From Gp1-AA133 sp963850425 (GTDB taxonomy: Bacteria; Acidobacteriota; Terriglobia; Terriglobales; Acidobacteriaceae): DNA of 64,000 nucleotides. Position numbers and translations under genes: made by a program. A model generated the notes under the pieces. It ran no database searches. It saw nothing but the letters and a program-made list of their open reading frames with translations, and had not been told where the DNA came from. The stretch's first letter is position 1. Every line of letters begins with the position of its first letter. Below, piece by piece: positions 26,308 through 34,660 of the stretch. The DNA is taken from contig CAWKLF010000001.1 of NCBI GenBank assembly GCA_963850425.1, forward strand, positions 1,674,001 to 1,738,000. The letters are read 5' to 3'.

Positions 26308-27432
26308 TCACTCTGCCATCTTCGCAACATGCAGTGCGTATCCCGTCTTGGGCAACAGCGAAGTAAGTTCAAATGCTTTGAAGCCGTCACCGCTGACCTC
26401 GGTATGGCGATAGAGACCGGGTTCGCTGTCCACGGTCTCGTGGCGGCCGTGCAAGTTTGCCAAAAATTCCTGTGCGGCTGGCTCGCTCACCCGTGCTCCC
26501 TTGGCGCGAGTGACAACCGCTTCAGTGGCATAGGAGCGCACCAGCTTGGGCCAGTATTTCTCGAGCAGGTTCGTGCTCGCAAAAATATCTGCCCACACGA
26601 GTTCACCGTTCACCGCGACCACCACGCCCACCGCGTTGCGATCCCGCAGTTGCTGAATCGTGCTGGCATATTCTTTCTCGACCGAAGCGGCGACGGAATC
26701 GACTTTTCGCTGGACGTCTCCGTTCTGCATGACTTTGGCGTACGAAGTCGTCTCTGACAACTCGCGACTGGCGCGCGGCGCCTCGACCTCCATCGCTTCA
26801 GACATCTGCGCCCGCGATTTGGCTACCTGGTCCCAGACTGCCTGCTGATTTTTATCGCCCATCGCTTTGCCGCGAACTGAGGGCGCGGCCATGACTGGGC
26901 TGACGGTCCCCAGCGCGAATTTTCCGGACGTACCCACCCAGCGGCCGGGTTCCACGCAGAACACATCCAGATCGATGGGATCGCTTTCCGCGGGCACAAT
27001 GCGATCTTTCGCGATGACGCGATCCTGCTTGCCTCCGGTCACAATTTCTCCGGCCAGCAACAGCAGGGGTCGTTTTGCATTATTCACGAGGACGAGTTTG
27101 TTGACCTGCGCGCCCTCCTGTACCTGGTATTCGGGCCGCAACGTTCCACGGCTCCCGTGCGGAGGACGCCGGATCATTCCATGCACGCTGCCTGATTCCG
27201 TTACTTCGACCTCGCCGGACTTCAAGCCTTCGTCGAGAGTGAGGAATCCGCCGGTATCGTGCGACGCGGGGGCGACGACCGGGAACACCGTCAGGTTGCC
27301 GTGTCGAATTGGAGCCAGCACTTTGTAGTCGGCGACGGAAGGCTCCCCTGCAAAAGCCTGCCGTCGCCCACCCATGGCCACAGTCACCGCAATGGCCAAA
27401 GCCACCATACCCACCAACGCCGTGATCTTCAT
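26308..27432 (-). CDS. ARPP-1 family secreted protein
   Basis: 374 residues with an N-terminal signal (MKITALVGMVALAIAVTVAM). The core matches the ARPP-1 domain: LAPIRHGNLTVFPVV, then KLVLVNNAKRPLLLLAGEIVTGGKQDRVIAKDRIVP, and DLDVFCVEPGRW. ARPP-1 is a domain of uncertain biochemical role. A C-terminal piece (LRDRNAVGVVVAVNGELVWADIFAS) completes the domain. It diverges from the sigma factor gene across a 119-base gap, so the two could share regulation. Confidence 0.8.
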   Translation of the reverse strand: MKITALVGMVALAIAVTVAMGGRRQAFAGEPSVADYKVLAPIRHGNLTVFPVVAPASHDTGGFLTLDEGLKSGEVEVTESGSVHGMIRRPPHGSRGTLRPEYQVQEGAQVNKLVLVNNAKRPLLLLAGEIVTGGKQDRVIAKDRIVPAESDPIDLDVFCVEPGRWVGTSGKFALGTVSPVMAAPSVRGKAMGDKNQQAVWDQVAKSRAQMSEAMEVEAPRASRELSETTSYAKVMQNGDVQRKVDSVAASVEKEYASTIQQLRDRNAVGVVVAVNGELVWADIFASTNLLEKYWPKLVRSYATEAVVTRAKGARVSEPAAQEFLANLHGRHETVDSEPGLYRHTEVSGDGFKAFELTSLLPKTGYALHVAKMAE

Positions 27433-27551
27433 GGCATCCTCCCCGAGCGAAGCGACACCGGGACTGTTGAGCGCATCCTATTGTTTCGGGCGCCCGTGCT
27501 TCCCTGGTTGCTGAGGGAACGGGAAATTCGTTCTTCCTTGCGTAGAAAAAA

Positions 27552-28505
27552 ATGAGTAGCATCGCCAGTGACGGCGAACCGATGGATCGTGCCACTCAAC
27601 CCGTTGCCGCACTCGCCGCGGAAATGCAGGCCCTGGCAGCGGAGCTATACGCGAAAAGCAAAGGTGCGGAGTTCGGCATTGGCCCGGGAGATCTAACCGT
27701 GATCCTGACCGAAGTCGCGCAGAAATATCAGGGTGGTGCACCGGTGCCGCAGCTCCGCGAATTCTGCGTCTCGTTGAAAATCGAAGAACTGACGCTGGCG
27801 CGCGCGTGTGCCGGCGGCAACGATCGCGCATGGGAAGTCTTCATGACGCGCTATCGCGAAAAGCTGTACGAGATCGGGCTGCAGATCACGCGCGAAGAGT
27901 CCGCCGGCCGCGAACTTTCGGACTCGTTGTATGCGGACCTGTACGGCACGATTACGCGGGACGGCGTGCGCGTTTCCAAACTTTCGTCCTATACCGGCCG
28001 CGGATCAATTGAAGGCTGGCTGCGCACGGTGATGGCGCAGGAGCATGTGAACCGCTATCGCCGGCAGAAGCGCATGGTGAGCCTCGACGAAGAAACCGAA
28101 GAAGGCGTGCAGTTCGCCGCGCCCGCGACGGCGCCGCCTTCGGCAATTGATTCCCGGCTTGAATCGGCAACGGATGAGGCGCTAGCCGCGCTTCTGCCCG
28201 AAGAACGATTCATGCTGGCGGCTTACTTCCTGGACGGCCGTACCCTGGCGGAGATCGCGCGCATGTTGTCGGTGCACGAGTCGACCATTAGCCGAAAACT
28301 TGACAAATTGGCGAAATCCCTTCGAAAGCAGATTTTGGCCGGGTTGGGACGACGGGGCATGAGCCGGCGCCAGGCGGAGGAGGCAATGGAGGTCGATGTC
28401 CGGGATCTCACGTTGAATCTACGAGATCGCCTGGCGCAAGATTCGCCCGGTGAGACGTTCCATAAGAAGAACGTAGGGGCCCCGGCCGGAGACGGAAGTG
28501 GCTAG
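27552..28505 (+). CDS. ECF-like RNA polymerase sigma factor
   Basis: 317 residues. After a roughly 90-residue N-terminal extension, region 2 reads ARACAGGNDRAWEVFMTRYREKLYEIGLQI and SIEGWLRTVMAQEHVNRYRR, with region 4 as LPEERFMLAAYFLDGRTLAEIARMLSVHESTISRKLDK. The N-terminal extension and long linker are unusual for a plain ECF factor. The anti-sigma gene follows at 28571. It would redirect RNA polymerase in response to an envelope signal sensed by the partner. The start may be ATG 27552 or 27582; neither has a strong ribosome site. Confidence 0.85.
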   Translation: MSSIASDGEPMDRATQPVAALAAEMQALAAELYAKSKGAEFGIGPGDLTVILTEVAQKYQGGAPVPQLREFCVSLKIEELTLARACAGGNDRAWEVFMTRYREKLYEIGLQITREESAGRELSDSLYADLYGTITRDGVRVSKLSSYTGRGSIEGWLRTVMAQEHVNRYRRQKRMVSLDEETEEGVQFAAPATAPPSAIDSRLESATDEALAALLPEERFMLAAYFLDGRTLAEIARMLSVHESTISRKLDKLAKSLRKQILAGLGRRGMSRRQAEEAMEVDVRDLTLNLRDRLAQDSPGETFHKKNVGAPAGDGSG

Positions 28506-28570
28506 GGCTTAAGGAAGTGGCAGAATTTTGGTAGAGAGGGTTGGTCAAGACGAATCGTCATTCGGAGAAC

Positions 28571-29923
28571 ATGGAACAGCTTCCCAATATCGTGCGCGAA
28601 CGGCTGAAAGCAGGGGCGGGCGGGGATCACCCCGACGCTGACTTGCTGACCGCGTTTGCCGAGCAAGCGCTGCCGGAGCAGGAGCGCTCGCATGTCTTGT
28701 TGCACGTGTCGCGGTGCGCGGATTGTCGTGAGGTACTCGCGCTGGCGGTGCCTCCTGTCAAAGCTGCTGATCTTTTAGACACCGCCCGCCCGGCTCCATG
28801 GTTTCAATGGAGAGTTCTGCGTTGGGGAGCAGCGGCCGCCTGCGTGGTGATTGTCGGATCGGCCGTACTGTTGAAGCGCGAGGCAATGGCGCCAAAGACG
28901 GCGAGCGTCGCAGTCGATCAGGAAAAGCAGTCCGGCGAGCAACTCGCATACGAACGAGTCGATCGGACAGGCAAGGCCTCCCCGACTTTGAACCTGCAAG
29001 CGCCGGCCGCCACGCCCACGGACAACGAAAAGGACGCCGCGCGGCTCGAGGACCGGGCTCTCAAGGCTGCCGTATCTCCAAAGCGTGTTCCAGCCACACC
29101 ATCTCCCGCGCAAGAAACGGCCGTTTTAGGCGGTTACAAGAAACAGGCCAGCGCTGGACAAATGGCGAGTTCCGCCGACCACGGTGTCGCAGCTTCGATC
29201 AAATCCCACGGCGTGCAAGCTTTGAACACAACTTCTACGCCGCCTGTGATTTCTGGAACAATCCCGGCGGTCGCTGAAACAAAAAGACCCACGCTGGAAT
29301 CGAGAGCGGACAAGGATTTGGCGATATTGGACAAAGCGACCGAGACGGTGGAAGTGCAAGCGGCTGCGTCTGCCCCGGGACCCGCATCGTCTGCCTCCCC
29401 GGTGCTTGATCACGAATTGTCGCCCGACAAACGCGAGGCCGTAGGAAAAGCCAAGCCTGCAATTGGCGCCATGGGGACAATGGCGGCCGCCGAATCAGGA
29501 GGAGCTGCCCGGAATTCCAGCAACTCTGAACGCGCAGAAGAAACCGTGGCACAGAAAATGGACCGCTCCAAACTCCGCCGCTCCCTGGTCAGCCGCTGGA
29601 CGATCTCTTCCGACGGCCAGTTGCAGCATTCCATCGATGCGGGACAAAGCTGGCAACCCGTCAAGGTCGCCGACAAGGCAAGCTTTCGGGCTCTCTCAGC
29701 GAACGGTCCCGACATCTGGGTGGGAGGCGCCGCGGGACTGCTCTATCACTCGCGCGATTCCGGTTTCTCCTGGGAGCAGGTAAAACCATCATTCGCGGGC
29801 GTGAACCTGACGGCAGATATCTCGGCAATCGAGTTCACCGACATCCTGCACGGCAAAATCACCACCGCTGACGGCCAAGCCTGGACGACCGAAGACGCTG
29901 GCCAATCGTGGCGCAAGCAGTAA
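28571..29923 (+). CDS. Transmembrane anti-sigma factor fused to YCF48/BNR-like repeats
   Basis: 450 residues. Residues 20-55 form the zinc-binding anti-sigma domain (His45, Cys49, Cys52 in HVSRCADC). A single membrane span near residues 80-100 (AACVVIVGSAVLL) separates it from a long Ala/Pro/Thr/Ser-rich linker. The C-terminal 110 residues carry two propeller blades of YCF48/BNR type: LQHSIDAGQSWQPV, then LLYHSRDSGFSWEQV and TEDAGQSWRKQ. The layout puts the sigma clamp in the cytoplasm and the repeats in the periplasm, where they may sense a protein or sugar ligand. Start chosen as ATG 28571; a TTG at 28541 is possible. Confidence 0.85.
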   Translation: MEQLPNIVRERLKAGAGGDHPDADLLTAFAEQALPEQERSHVLLHVSRCADCREVLALAVPPVKAADLLDTARPAPWFQWRVLRWGAAAACVVIVGSAVLLKREAMAPKTASVAVDQEKQSGEQLAYERVDRTGKASPTLNLQAPAATPTDNEKDAARLEDRALKAAVSPKRVPATPSPAQETAVLGGYKKQASAGQMASSADHGVAASIKSHGVQALNTTSTPPVISGTIPAVAETKRPTLESRADKDLAILDKATETVEVQAAASAPGPASSASPVLDHELSPDKREAVGKAKPAIGAMGTMAAAESGGAARNSSNSERAEETVAQKMDRSKLRRSLVSRWTISSDGQLQHSIDAGQSWQPVKVADKASFRALSANGPDIWVGGAAGLLYHSRDSGFSWEQVKPSFAGVNLTADISAIEFTDILHGKITTADGQAWTTEDAGQSWRKQ

Positions 29924-29999
29924 GCACACAAGCAAAAAGAAATACACTCCAAGCTTGGCGCTGCCTCATTTTGTCGTCGTGAGCGAAGCGAGGCCCCGT

Positions 30000-30205
30000 C
30001 GGACGCGGCGAAGGCGCCTCTCCGAACGCGGCGAAGGCGCCTCTTCGAACGCGGCGAAAGCGCCTATCAAATGCGGCGAAGGCCTACCGAACGCAGCGCA
30101 GGCGCCTCTCCGAACGCGGCGAAGGGCCTCTCGAATGCGGCGAAGGCGTCTATCGAATGCGGCGAAGGCCTACCGAACGCGGCGCAGGCGCCTATCGAAT
30201 GCGAA
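30000..30205. repeat. Tandem repeat array, 19-23 bp unit, about ten copies
   Basis: Units start GAACGCGGCGAAGGCGCC or GAATGCGGCGAAGGC and end CTCTCC or CTATC; copy lengths vary between 19 and 23 bases. It occupies the middle of the 551-base gap between the anti-sigma factor and the M24 peptidase. Open frames through it are low-complexity artefacts. No conserved flanking gene suggests a CRISPR. Confidence 0.8.
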
Positions 30206-30301
30206 TCCGTGCTTTCGGGACGCAGGTAAGCAACTCAGTTTCGATGGTCCAACGCAAGTCGGGAAAGCCCGAAGAATCGCAAACCCACAGCCGCGGAGCG
30301 G

Positions 30302-30335
30302 CGACATGAATTAGCCCAGGGCGTAAGCCCTGGGG
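30302..30335 (-). repeat. Dispersed palindromic repeat, copy 3 (inverted)
   Basis: Read on the minus strand, CCCAGGGCTTACGCCCTGGG continues with CTAATTCATGTCGC, matching the repeats at 8129 and 15504. It is followed by a short GGAGGGGCGG run. Confidence 0.7.
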
Positions 30336-30474
30336 AAGCGTAGAAACGAGGGTGAGCCCCGGAGGGGCGGCACCTACCTGCAGCGGGCGTGAGCCCGCAA
30401 GCTGTGACCCGGCGAATAAGGGACACGTATCGGTGCGCCGCCCGCCGCCAACTTACCCAAAAATCACGCACCCG

Positions 30475-31815
30475 CTACTTCACCAAGTAAAAAGCCTCCT
30501 GCCGCGGGATAAAGAACTTGTAACCCTCGTCGGTCAGGTAGGCGTCGTCTTCCATCATGATGTAAACCTTCTGATCGCCCCACTCGGGAACGGGGGTCTG
30601 AGTATTCAACTCCACGGAAAGATACGCGCCCTTTCGCAGAGGCTTGGCGGCAGTGGTGCCGATGTCCGCGCGCTGCGCGGAGCGGAAATCGATGCTGGGA
30701 CCGAGCCCGTGCCCCTGGTTGCCGATGGGGTGGCTATAGATCTGCGCTTCGATCCCTTTCTGTTTCATTTCGTCCATGGCCTGGTTGTAGACGTCGGCGG
30801 CCGGGCGGCCCGGGCGTGCCGCGCGCTGTGTCAATGCATCCTGCAGGGCGTTGGTGTTCTTCATGGCGTTCTTGAGTCCGGCGGGCGCGTCCTTCTCTCC
30901 GGGCAGAAGCACATAAGCCATCTTCTGCCAGTCCGTGTTCAGTCCCATGTAGGTGATGCCGAAATCCAGGTGGACCACGTCGCCGCGCTCGATGATGGTT
31001 TCTTCGGGAGCGACCGCTAGAAATCCGCGCGAAGTGTCGTTCTTCTTGCTCTTACGCTGGACGCGCAAGTCGGGTTGAAACCAGGTGCCGACCCGATTTT
31101 CCCAGAGCTGGTCATAGAGCCAGCGGCGCACGTCGCCTACGGTGGTCTTTCCGGGATGGATGACTTCGCTCGAGAGCGCACGGCGAGTCATCGTGTCTGT
31201 GAGCTGGACCATCGCCTGGTAGGTGGCGAATTCCTCGGGGATGCGCGTGTCCAGATAGTCTTCGATCAGGTCGGCGGCGGGAACAAAATGCTGGACCGCA
31301 TCCGCGCCCATTTTCTCGGCGATCAGGTTATAGGTGTCGTAGGTGAGGCTGCGCTGCACACCGCGCCGGCCCCCGTAACTGAGCGCAATCTTCTTCGGCT
31401 TGTACTGCTCGTAGAGTTCGGGAAGGACCTTTTCGGCGGGGCGGGGTTCGTCCGGCGATTCGAAGAAATGCTTGAGATTCTCCTCGGCAAAACCGGTGAT
31501 GGCAATCTTGCGAAGACCCTTTTCGCCCGTGTCGATGAAGACAAAGTAGTCGCGCCCACCTGCGTAGGGCCTGGGCGGAGCAATGTACTGGGTCAGCGGA
31601 TCGTCGTGGAACTCCTCGTTTACCACAATCCACATGTCGATCTGGTGGGCGCGCATCAAGGGCAGAATCATCTCGTGGCGCTTCGCAAGCCACTGCTCGC
31701 GCACGGCAAGCTGCTGCGACCAGGGCAACAACTGCGGGGCTTTGACCCGTAGGTTTTGCGCGAGTGCCGATACTGCCAAACAGCAGGTAAGGAGCAAGGT
31801 GATTCGCGATCGCAT
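30475..31815 (-). CDS. Secreted M24 family aminopeptidase (Xaa-Pro type)
   Basis: 446 residues from the ATG at 31815, where a signal peptide starts (MRSRITLLLTCCLAVSALAQ); open frame extends upstream. The C-terminal pita-bread domain has the metal ligands in order: VVHLDFGITYMGLNTDW (two Asp), then GHGLGPSIDF (His), and a late Glu pair (MEDD region, and SVELNT). It would remove N-terminal residues preceding proline outside the cytoplasm. The N-terminal domain (VRAQW-like ALKRHEMILPLMRAHQIDMW) matches the family's creatinase-type lobe. It is transcribed alone, converging on no gene. Confidence 0.85.
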   Translation of the reverse strand: MRSRITLLLTCCLAVSALAQNLRVKAPQLLPWSQQLAVREQWLAKRHEMILPLMRAHQIDMWIVVNEEFHDDPLTQYIAPPRPYAGGRDYFVFIDTGEKGLRKIAITGFAEENLKHFFESPDEPRPAEKVLPELYEQYKPKKIALSYGGRRGVQRSLTYDTYNLIAEKMGADAVQHFVPAADLIEDYLDTRIPEEFATYQAMVQLTDTMTRRALSSEVIHPGKTTVGDVRRWLYDQLWENRVGTWFQPDLRVQRKSKKNDTSRGFLAVAPEETIIERGDVVHLDFGITYMGLNTDWQKMAYVLLPGEKDAPAGLKNAMKNTNALQDALTQRAARPGRPAADVYNQAMDEMKQKGIEAQIYSHPIGNQGHGLGPSIDFRSAQRADIGTTAAKPLRKGAYLSVELNTQTPVPEWGDQKVYIMMEDDAYLTDEGYKFFIPRQEAFYLVK

Positions 31816-31949
31816 CGTGGGCCTCAAAGGTAGTCTTGGGAGAACGGTCATGTTCCATGACGCGCGCGTGGATGTCAAATCAGGCGGGGGATGTTAAAGG
31901 ATGGCAGGCTCGGACTCCACACGTTTCCTCCCCGGTGTTTGCGCCTAAA

Positions 31950-32327
31950 ATGCTGGCCATGGGCGAAGGCAAGTCTTTGCTGGCAGACATCCTTCATCAG
32001 CGCTGTCCACGCTGTCGGTCAGGAAAGATTTACCGAGGCTCTGCCTTTCTGGGTTTTCCAAAAATGAATGAGCGCTGTCCGGCCTGCCAGCTTCGCTTCG
32101 AACGGGAAGCCGGATACTTCCTCGGCGCCATGTACATCAGCTACGGCCTTGCCCTGGTGATCATCACTGTGCTGGCGACCGTGTTCTGGCTCATAACGAG
32201 ATGGTGGATTACGGACGACGTCATCTGGGCGGTCGTGCTTTTTCTGCCTCTGGCTCCGGCTATCACGTATTTTTCGCGCGTGCTGTGGATTTATTTTGAC
32301 CAGGCGGTGGATCCGGATCGCACTTGA
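31950..32327 (+). CDS. DUF983 membrane protein
   Basis: 125 residues. The N-terminus has the DUF983 zinc-ribbon-like pattern: RCPRCRSGKIYRG and then CPACQLRFEREAGYF. Two or three membrane spans follow (LGAMYISYGLALVIITVLATVFWLI, VIWAVVLFLPLAPAITYFS). DUF983 proteins are small inner-membrane proteins of unknown role, sometimes near cytochrome oxidase genes. Start chosen as ATG 31950; ATG 31959 is equally possible. Confidence 0.85.
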   Translation: MLAMGEGKSLLADILHQRCPRCRSGKIYRGSAFLGFPKMNERCPACQLRFEREAGYFLGAMYISYGLALVIITVLATVFWLITRWWITDDVIWAVVLFLPLAPAITYFSRVLWIYFDQAVDPDRT

Positions 32328-32621
32328 GTTTGTGGATCGCGATCGTGCGAACTTTTTGACGTGTGGCGGCAGTCTTTCAGCGCCTCTCCACTTGTAAATT
32401 CTTATGAACGATTGCTACCGATTTTTCCAAACGCGGCGCAGTAACCAACGCAGCGCGCTGGCCTTGCTCCTTGATCTTTCTTATTTGTCATCAGAAGGTT
32501 TGCCTGCTTCGCGAAGCACAGGTGCTGTGCGCGCTGGTGTTACCTAAGTGAGACTCAAGTTGATTACGCATCAGAGCCGCTTATTACCAACGTGACATTT
32601 ACGGTCGATAGGAGGAGCCTT

Positions 32622-32696
32622 ATGATCCGCACGTGGTTTGGCAGTTCTGGGGGAGGGCTGCCGAGGCGCCCCGAACATAGTTCAGGGCGCTTTTAA
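32622..32696 (+). CDS. Possible 24-residue peptide with strong ribosome site
   Basis: ATG at 32622 follows a GGAGGAG run five bases upstream. The frame reads MIRTWFGSSGGGLPRRPEHS and ends at TAA 32696. It lies in the 460-base gap between DUF983 and trxA, with little else visible there besides a low-GC patch at 32390-32500. It could be a genuine small protein or a chance match. No family is known to me. Confidence 0.3.
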   Translation: MIRTWFGSSGGGLPRRPEHSSGRF

Positions 32697-32731
32697 TTTC
32701 TCTGAACGTCGCCACGTGCTGGCGAATAGCC

Positions 32732-32762
32732 AAAACAAAACGCCCGACTCTTCAGCCGGGCG
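32732..32762 (-). terminator. Terminator for trxA
   Basis: On the minus strand a stem of CGCCCGGCT with AGTCGGGCG (one G-U pair) and loop GAAG is followed by TTTTGTTTT. It lies 26 bases after the trxA stop codon. Confidence 0.85.
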
Positions 32763-32787
32763 CCTCAATCAGAAACGAAATCCGAAC

Positions 32788-33120
32788 CTACCCAACGTGC
32801 TTATCGAGCGCCTTCTGAATCTGTTCCTTGGGTACGTAGCCAACAATCTGCTCCATCACCTGGCCGTCTTTGAATACAAGCAGGGTAGGGATCCCGCGCA
32901 CGCCGTAGCGCATCGGGGTGGCGGAGTTCCGGTCGACGTCCATCTTGCCAACCTTCACTTTGCCCTGGTACTCGGTCGCCAGCTCGTCGACGATCGGGGC
33001 AATCGCGCGGCACGGGCCGCACCAGGTCGCCCAAAAATCGATCAGGACGGGCTTGTCGGACTTCAATACATCCGCGTCGAAGTTCGCGTCGGTCACCTCG
33101 ACGATTGAGTCGTTTGCCAT
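32788..33120 (-). CDS. trxA: Thioredoxin
   Basis: 110 residues with the classical fold and active site WCGPC (Cys34, Cys37), the VGKMDVDRNSATPMRYGVRGIPTLL segment with the cis-proline, and a typical length. It reduces protein disulfides in the cytoplasm with thioredoxin reductase and NADPH. The ATG at 33120 has GGAGG upstream at good spacing; the frame is open further upstream without a plausible start site. Confidence 0.95.
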   Translation of the reverse strand: MANDSIVEVTDANFDADVLKSDKPVLIDFWATWCGPCRAIAPIVDELATEYQGKVKVGKMDVDRNSATPMRYGVRGIPTLLVFKDGQVMEQIVGYVPKEQIQKALDKHVG

Positions 33121-33378
33121 GTTTCCTCCAGATACCTCGCTCCGGCCCCGGTGTTTCCAACAGCCGGCCGCGGCACCGGTATGAGTGCTAACCACTTACG
33201 GTGGTCACGAAATTCTATCACTGAGGTTAGATGCTTTACAGCGACAGAAGGTGCAAACGGGCTCAGCCCTCAGGTAGCGGGCGTCCGGGTTCTTGTAGGT
33301 GAGTTTTAGGAAGGCTGTACCACGAATTCTGACCATCACCGCAAGGAGAAACGCAGGGCGGAGCGGGGAAGGACCTAG

Positions 33379-34005
33379 TCAATATTTCCGCAACACTCCG
33401 ATCACTTTGCCCTGCAACTCGACCGCTGCGGCGGGAACAATGATGGGCTGCATGGTGGCATTCGAGGGTTGCAGGCGGACATGGTCGCCCTCTTTGTAGA
33501 AGCGTTTCAGCGTGGTTTCATCACCGTTCACCAGCGCCACCACGAGGTCGCCGTTACGTCCCACCTTCGTTTTCTCGACCAGGACGTAGTCGCCGTCCAT
33601 GATGTGTTCGTCCTGCATGGACTCGCCGCGCACTTCGAGCACAAATACTTCCTTGGAGCGAACGAAGTCGGCAAGGGAAATCGTGTTGCCATCGTTCTGT
33701 TGCACCGACTCTATCGGCAGGCCGGCGGCGATCCGTCCGATAATCGGCAGTACCAAGCCGGTATTGACTGCCATCGATTGCTTGAGCTTGCCCTTGGGCG
33801 CGACCAGGTCGATTGATCGGCTGCGGTTGTAGTCGCGGGTGAGCAGTCCTTTTTTCTCGAGGTTGGAGACGTGCTTGTGGACTGTGGCGAGCGAATTCAG
33901 GCTCAACCCTTCCGCAATTTCCTCGAAAGATGGCGAGTACCCGTTCTCTGAAACGAACCTGGAGATGAAGTCATACAGTTCTCGTTGCCGCCGCGTGATG
34001 GCCAT
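33379..34005 (-). CDS. lexA: LexA repressor
   Basis: 208 residues. The N-terminal winged helix (RRQRELYDFISRFVSENGYSPSFEEIAEGLSL) binds SOS boxes. The autocleavage site is Ala94-Gly95 in RIAAGLPIE; the catalytic dyad is Ser129 in RGESMQDEHI and Lys167 in TTLKRF. RecA-ssDNA filaments trigger self-cleavage, releasing the SOS regulon. No LexA box typical of Proteobacteria or Gram-positives is obvious in its own upstream gap, so the local operator is unknown. Confidence 0.95.
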   Translation of the reverse strand: MAITRRQRELYDFISRFVSENGYSPSFEEIAEGLSLNSLATVHKHVSNLEKKGLLTRDYNRSRSIDLVAPKGKLKQSMAVNTGLVLPIIGRIAAGLPIESVQQNDGNTISLADFVRSKEVFVLEVRGESMQDEHIMDGDYVLVEKTKVGRNGDLVVALVNGDETTLKRFYKEGDHVRLQPSNATMQPIIVPAAAVELQGKVIGVLRKY

Positions 34006-34103
34006 AGGCGGATTCTGAGCGAATAAAAGGCGAATGTCAAGCCGTAAGTGTAGCGCGGGCGCCCTCGCCCGCGAACTCGGTCGAGTGTCGTCCTAGAAAA
34101 TCC

Positions 34104-34628
34104 CTAGCCCAGCACCTGATACTCACTCTTCACTAACCCGCTCTTGTAGTGCTGTGTGTTCACGTGGCGCAGTTGAATGTCGTGCGGAAGATTGCTGAAC
34201 AAGGCTATCCCTTCCCCAATGAGAACTGGCACGCGGGTAATGATTAGACGCTGGATGAGCCCGGCGCGGAGGAACCCTTGGATCGTGATTCCTCCATCAA
34301 TGTAGAGGTGATGCGCGCCAGTCGCAGCGAGTTTCGCAACGACCTTCGCGGGAGCGCCTGCCATCTGCTCGACAACAGCTCCCTTTACAGCAGAGAAGTC
34401 GAGCGGACGAGAACTCAGAACCACGACGCGCTTCTTACCATACGGCCAGCTCGGGAACGCCAGCACTGTCTCGAAGGTTTTACGCCCGATCACGAGCGCA
34501 TCGATCCCCGCGATGAACTCGTTGTAGCCGTGAGGCTCACCGCCCTCCGGAGGAAGAAAGTCCAGCTTACCGTTCGGGCGCGCGATGAATCCGTCGACGC
34601 TGGTACCAATGAAGACCGAAACCGTCAT
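34104..34628 (-). CDS. RibD C-terminal / dihydrofolate-reductase-like protein
   Basis: 174 residues. The fold starts VSVFIGTSVDGFIARPNGKLDFL, a hallmark of RibD-C or DHFR-like reductases, then LVIGRKTFETVLAFP and YGKKRVVVLSS, and later HHLYIDGGITIQGFLRAG with the NADPH-binding GG. Members include standalone reductases of unknown substrate. It lies between lexA and an M20 peptidase on the same strand. The substrate cannot be inferred. Confidence 0.85.
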   Translation of the reverse strand: MTVSVFIGTSVDGFIARPNGKLDFLPPEGGEPHGYNEFIAGIDALVIGRKTFETVLAFPSWPYGKKRVVVLSSRPLDFSAVKGAVVEQMAGAPAKVVAKLAATGAHHLYIDGGITIQGFLRAGLIQRLIITRVPVLIGEGIALFSNLPHDIQLRHVNTQHYKSGLVKSEYQVLG

Positions 34629-34660
34629 CGTGGTCCTCCTGACTGTCGGCGGACTCTCAG

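Noticed and set aside
29955..30314. 119-codon open frame through the GCGGCGAAGGC array
   Set aside because: Low-complexity translation of a tandem repeat; no start signal.
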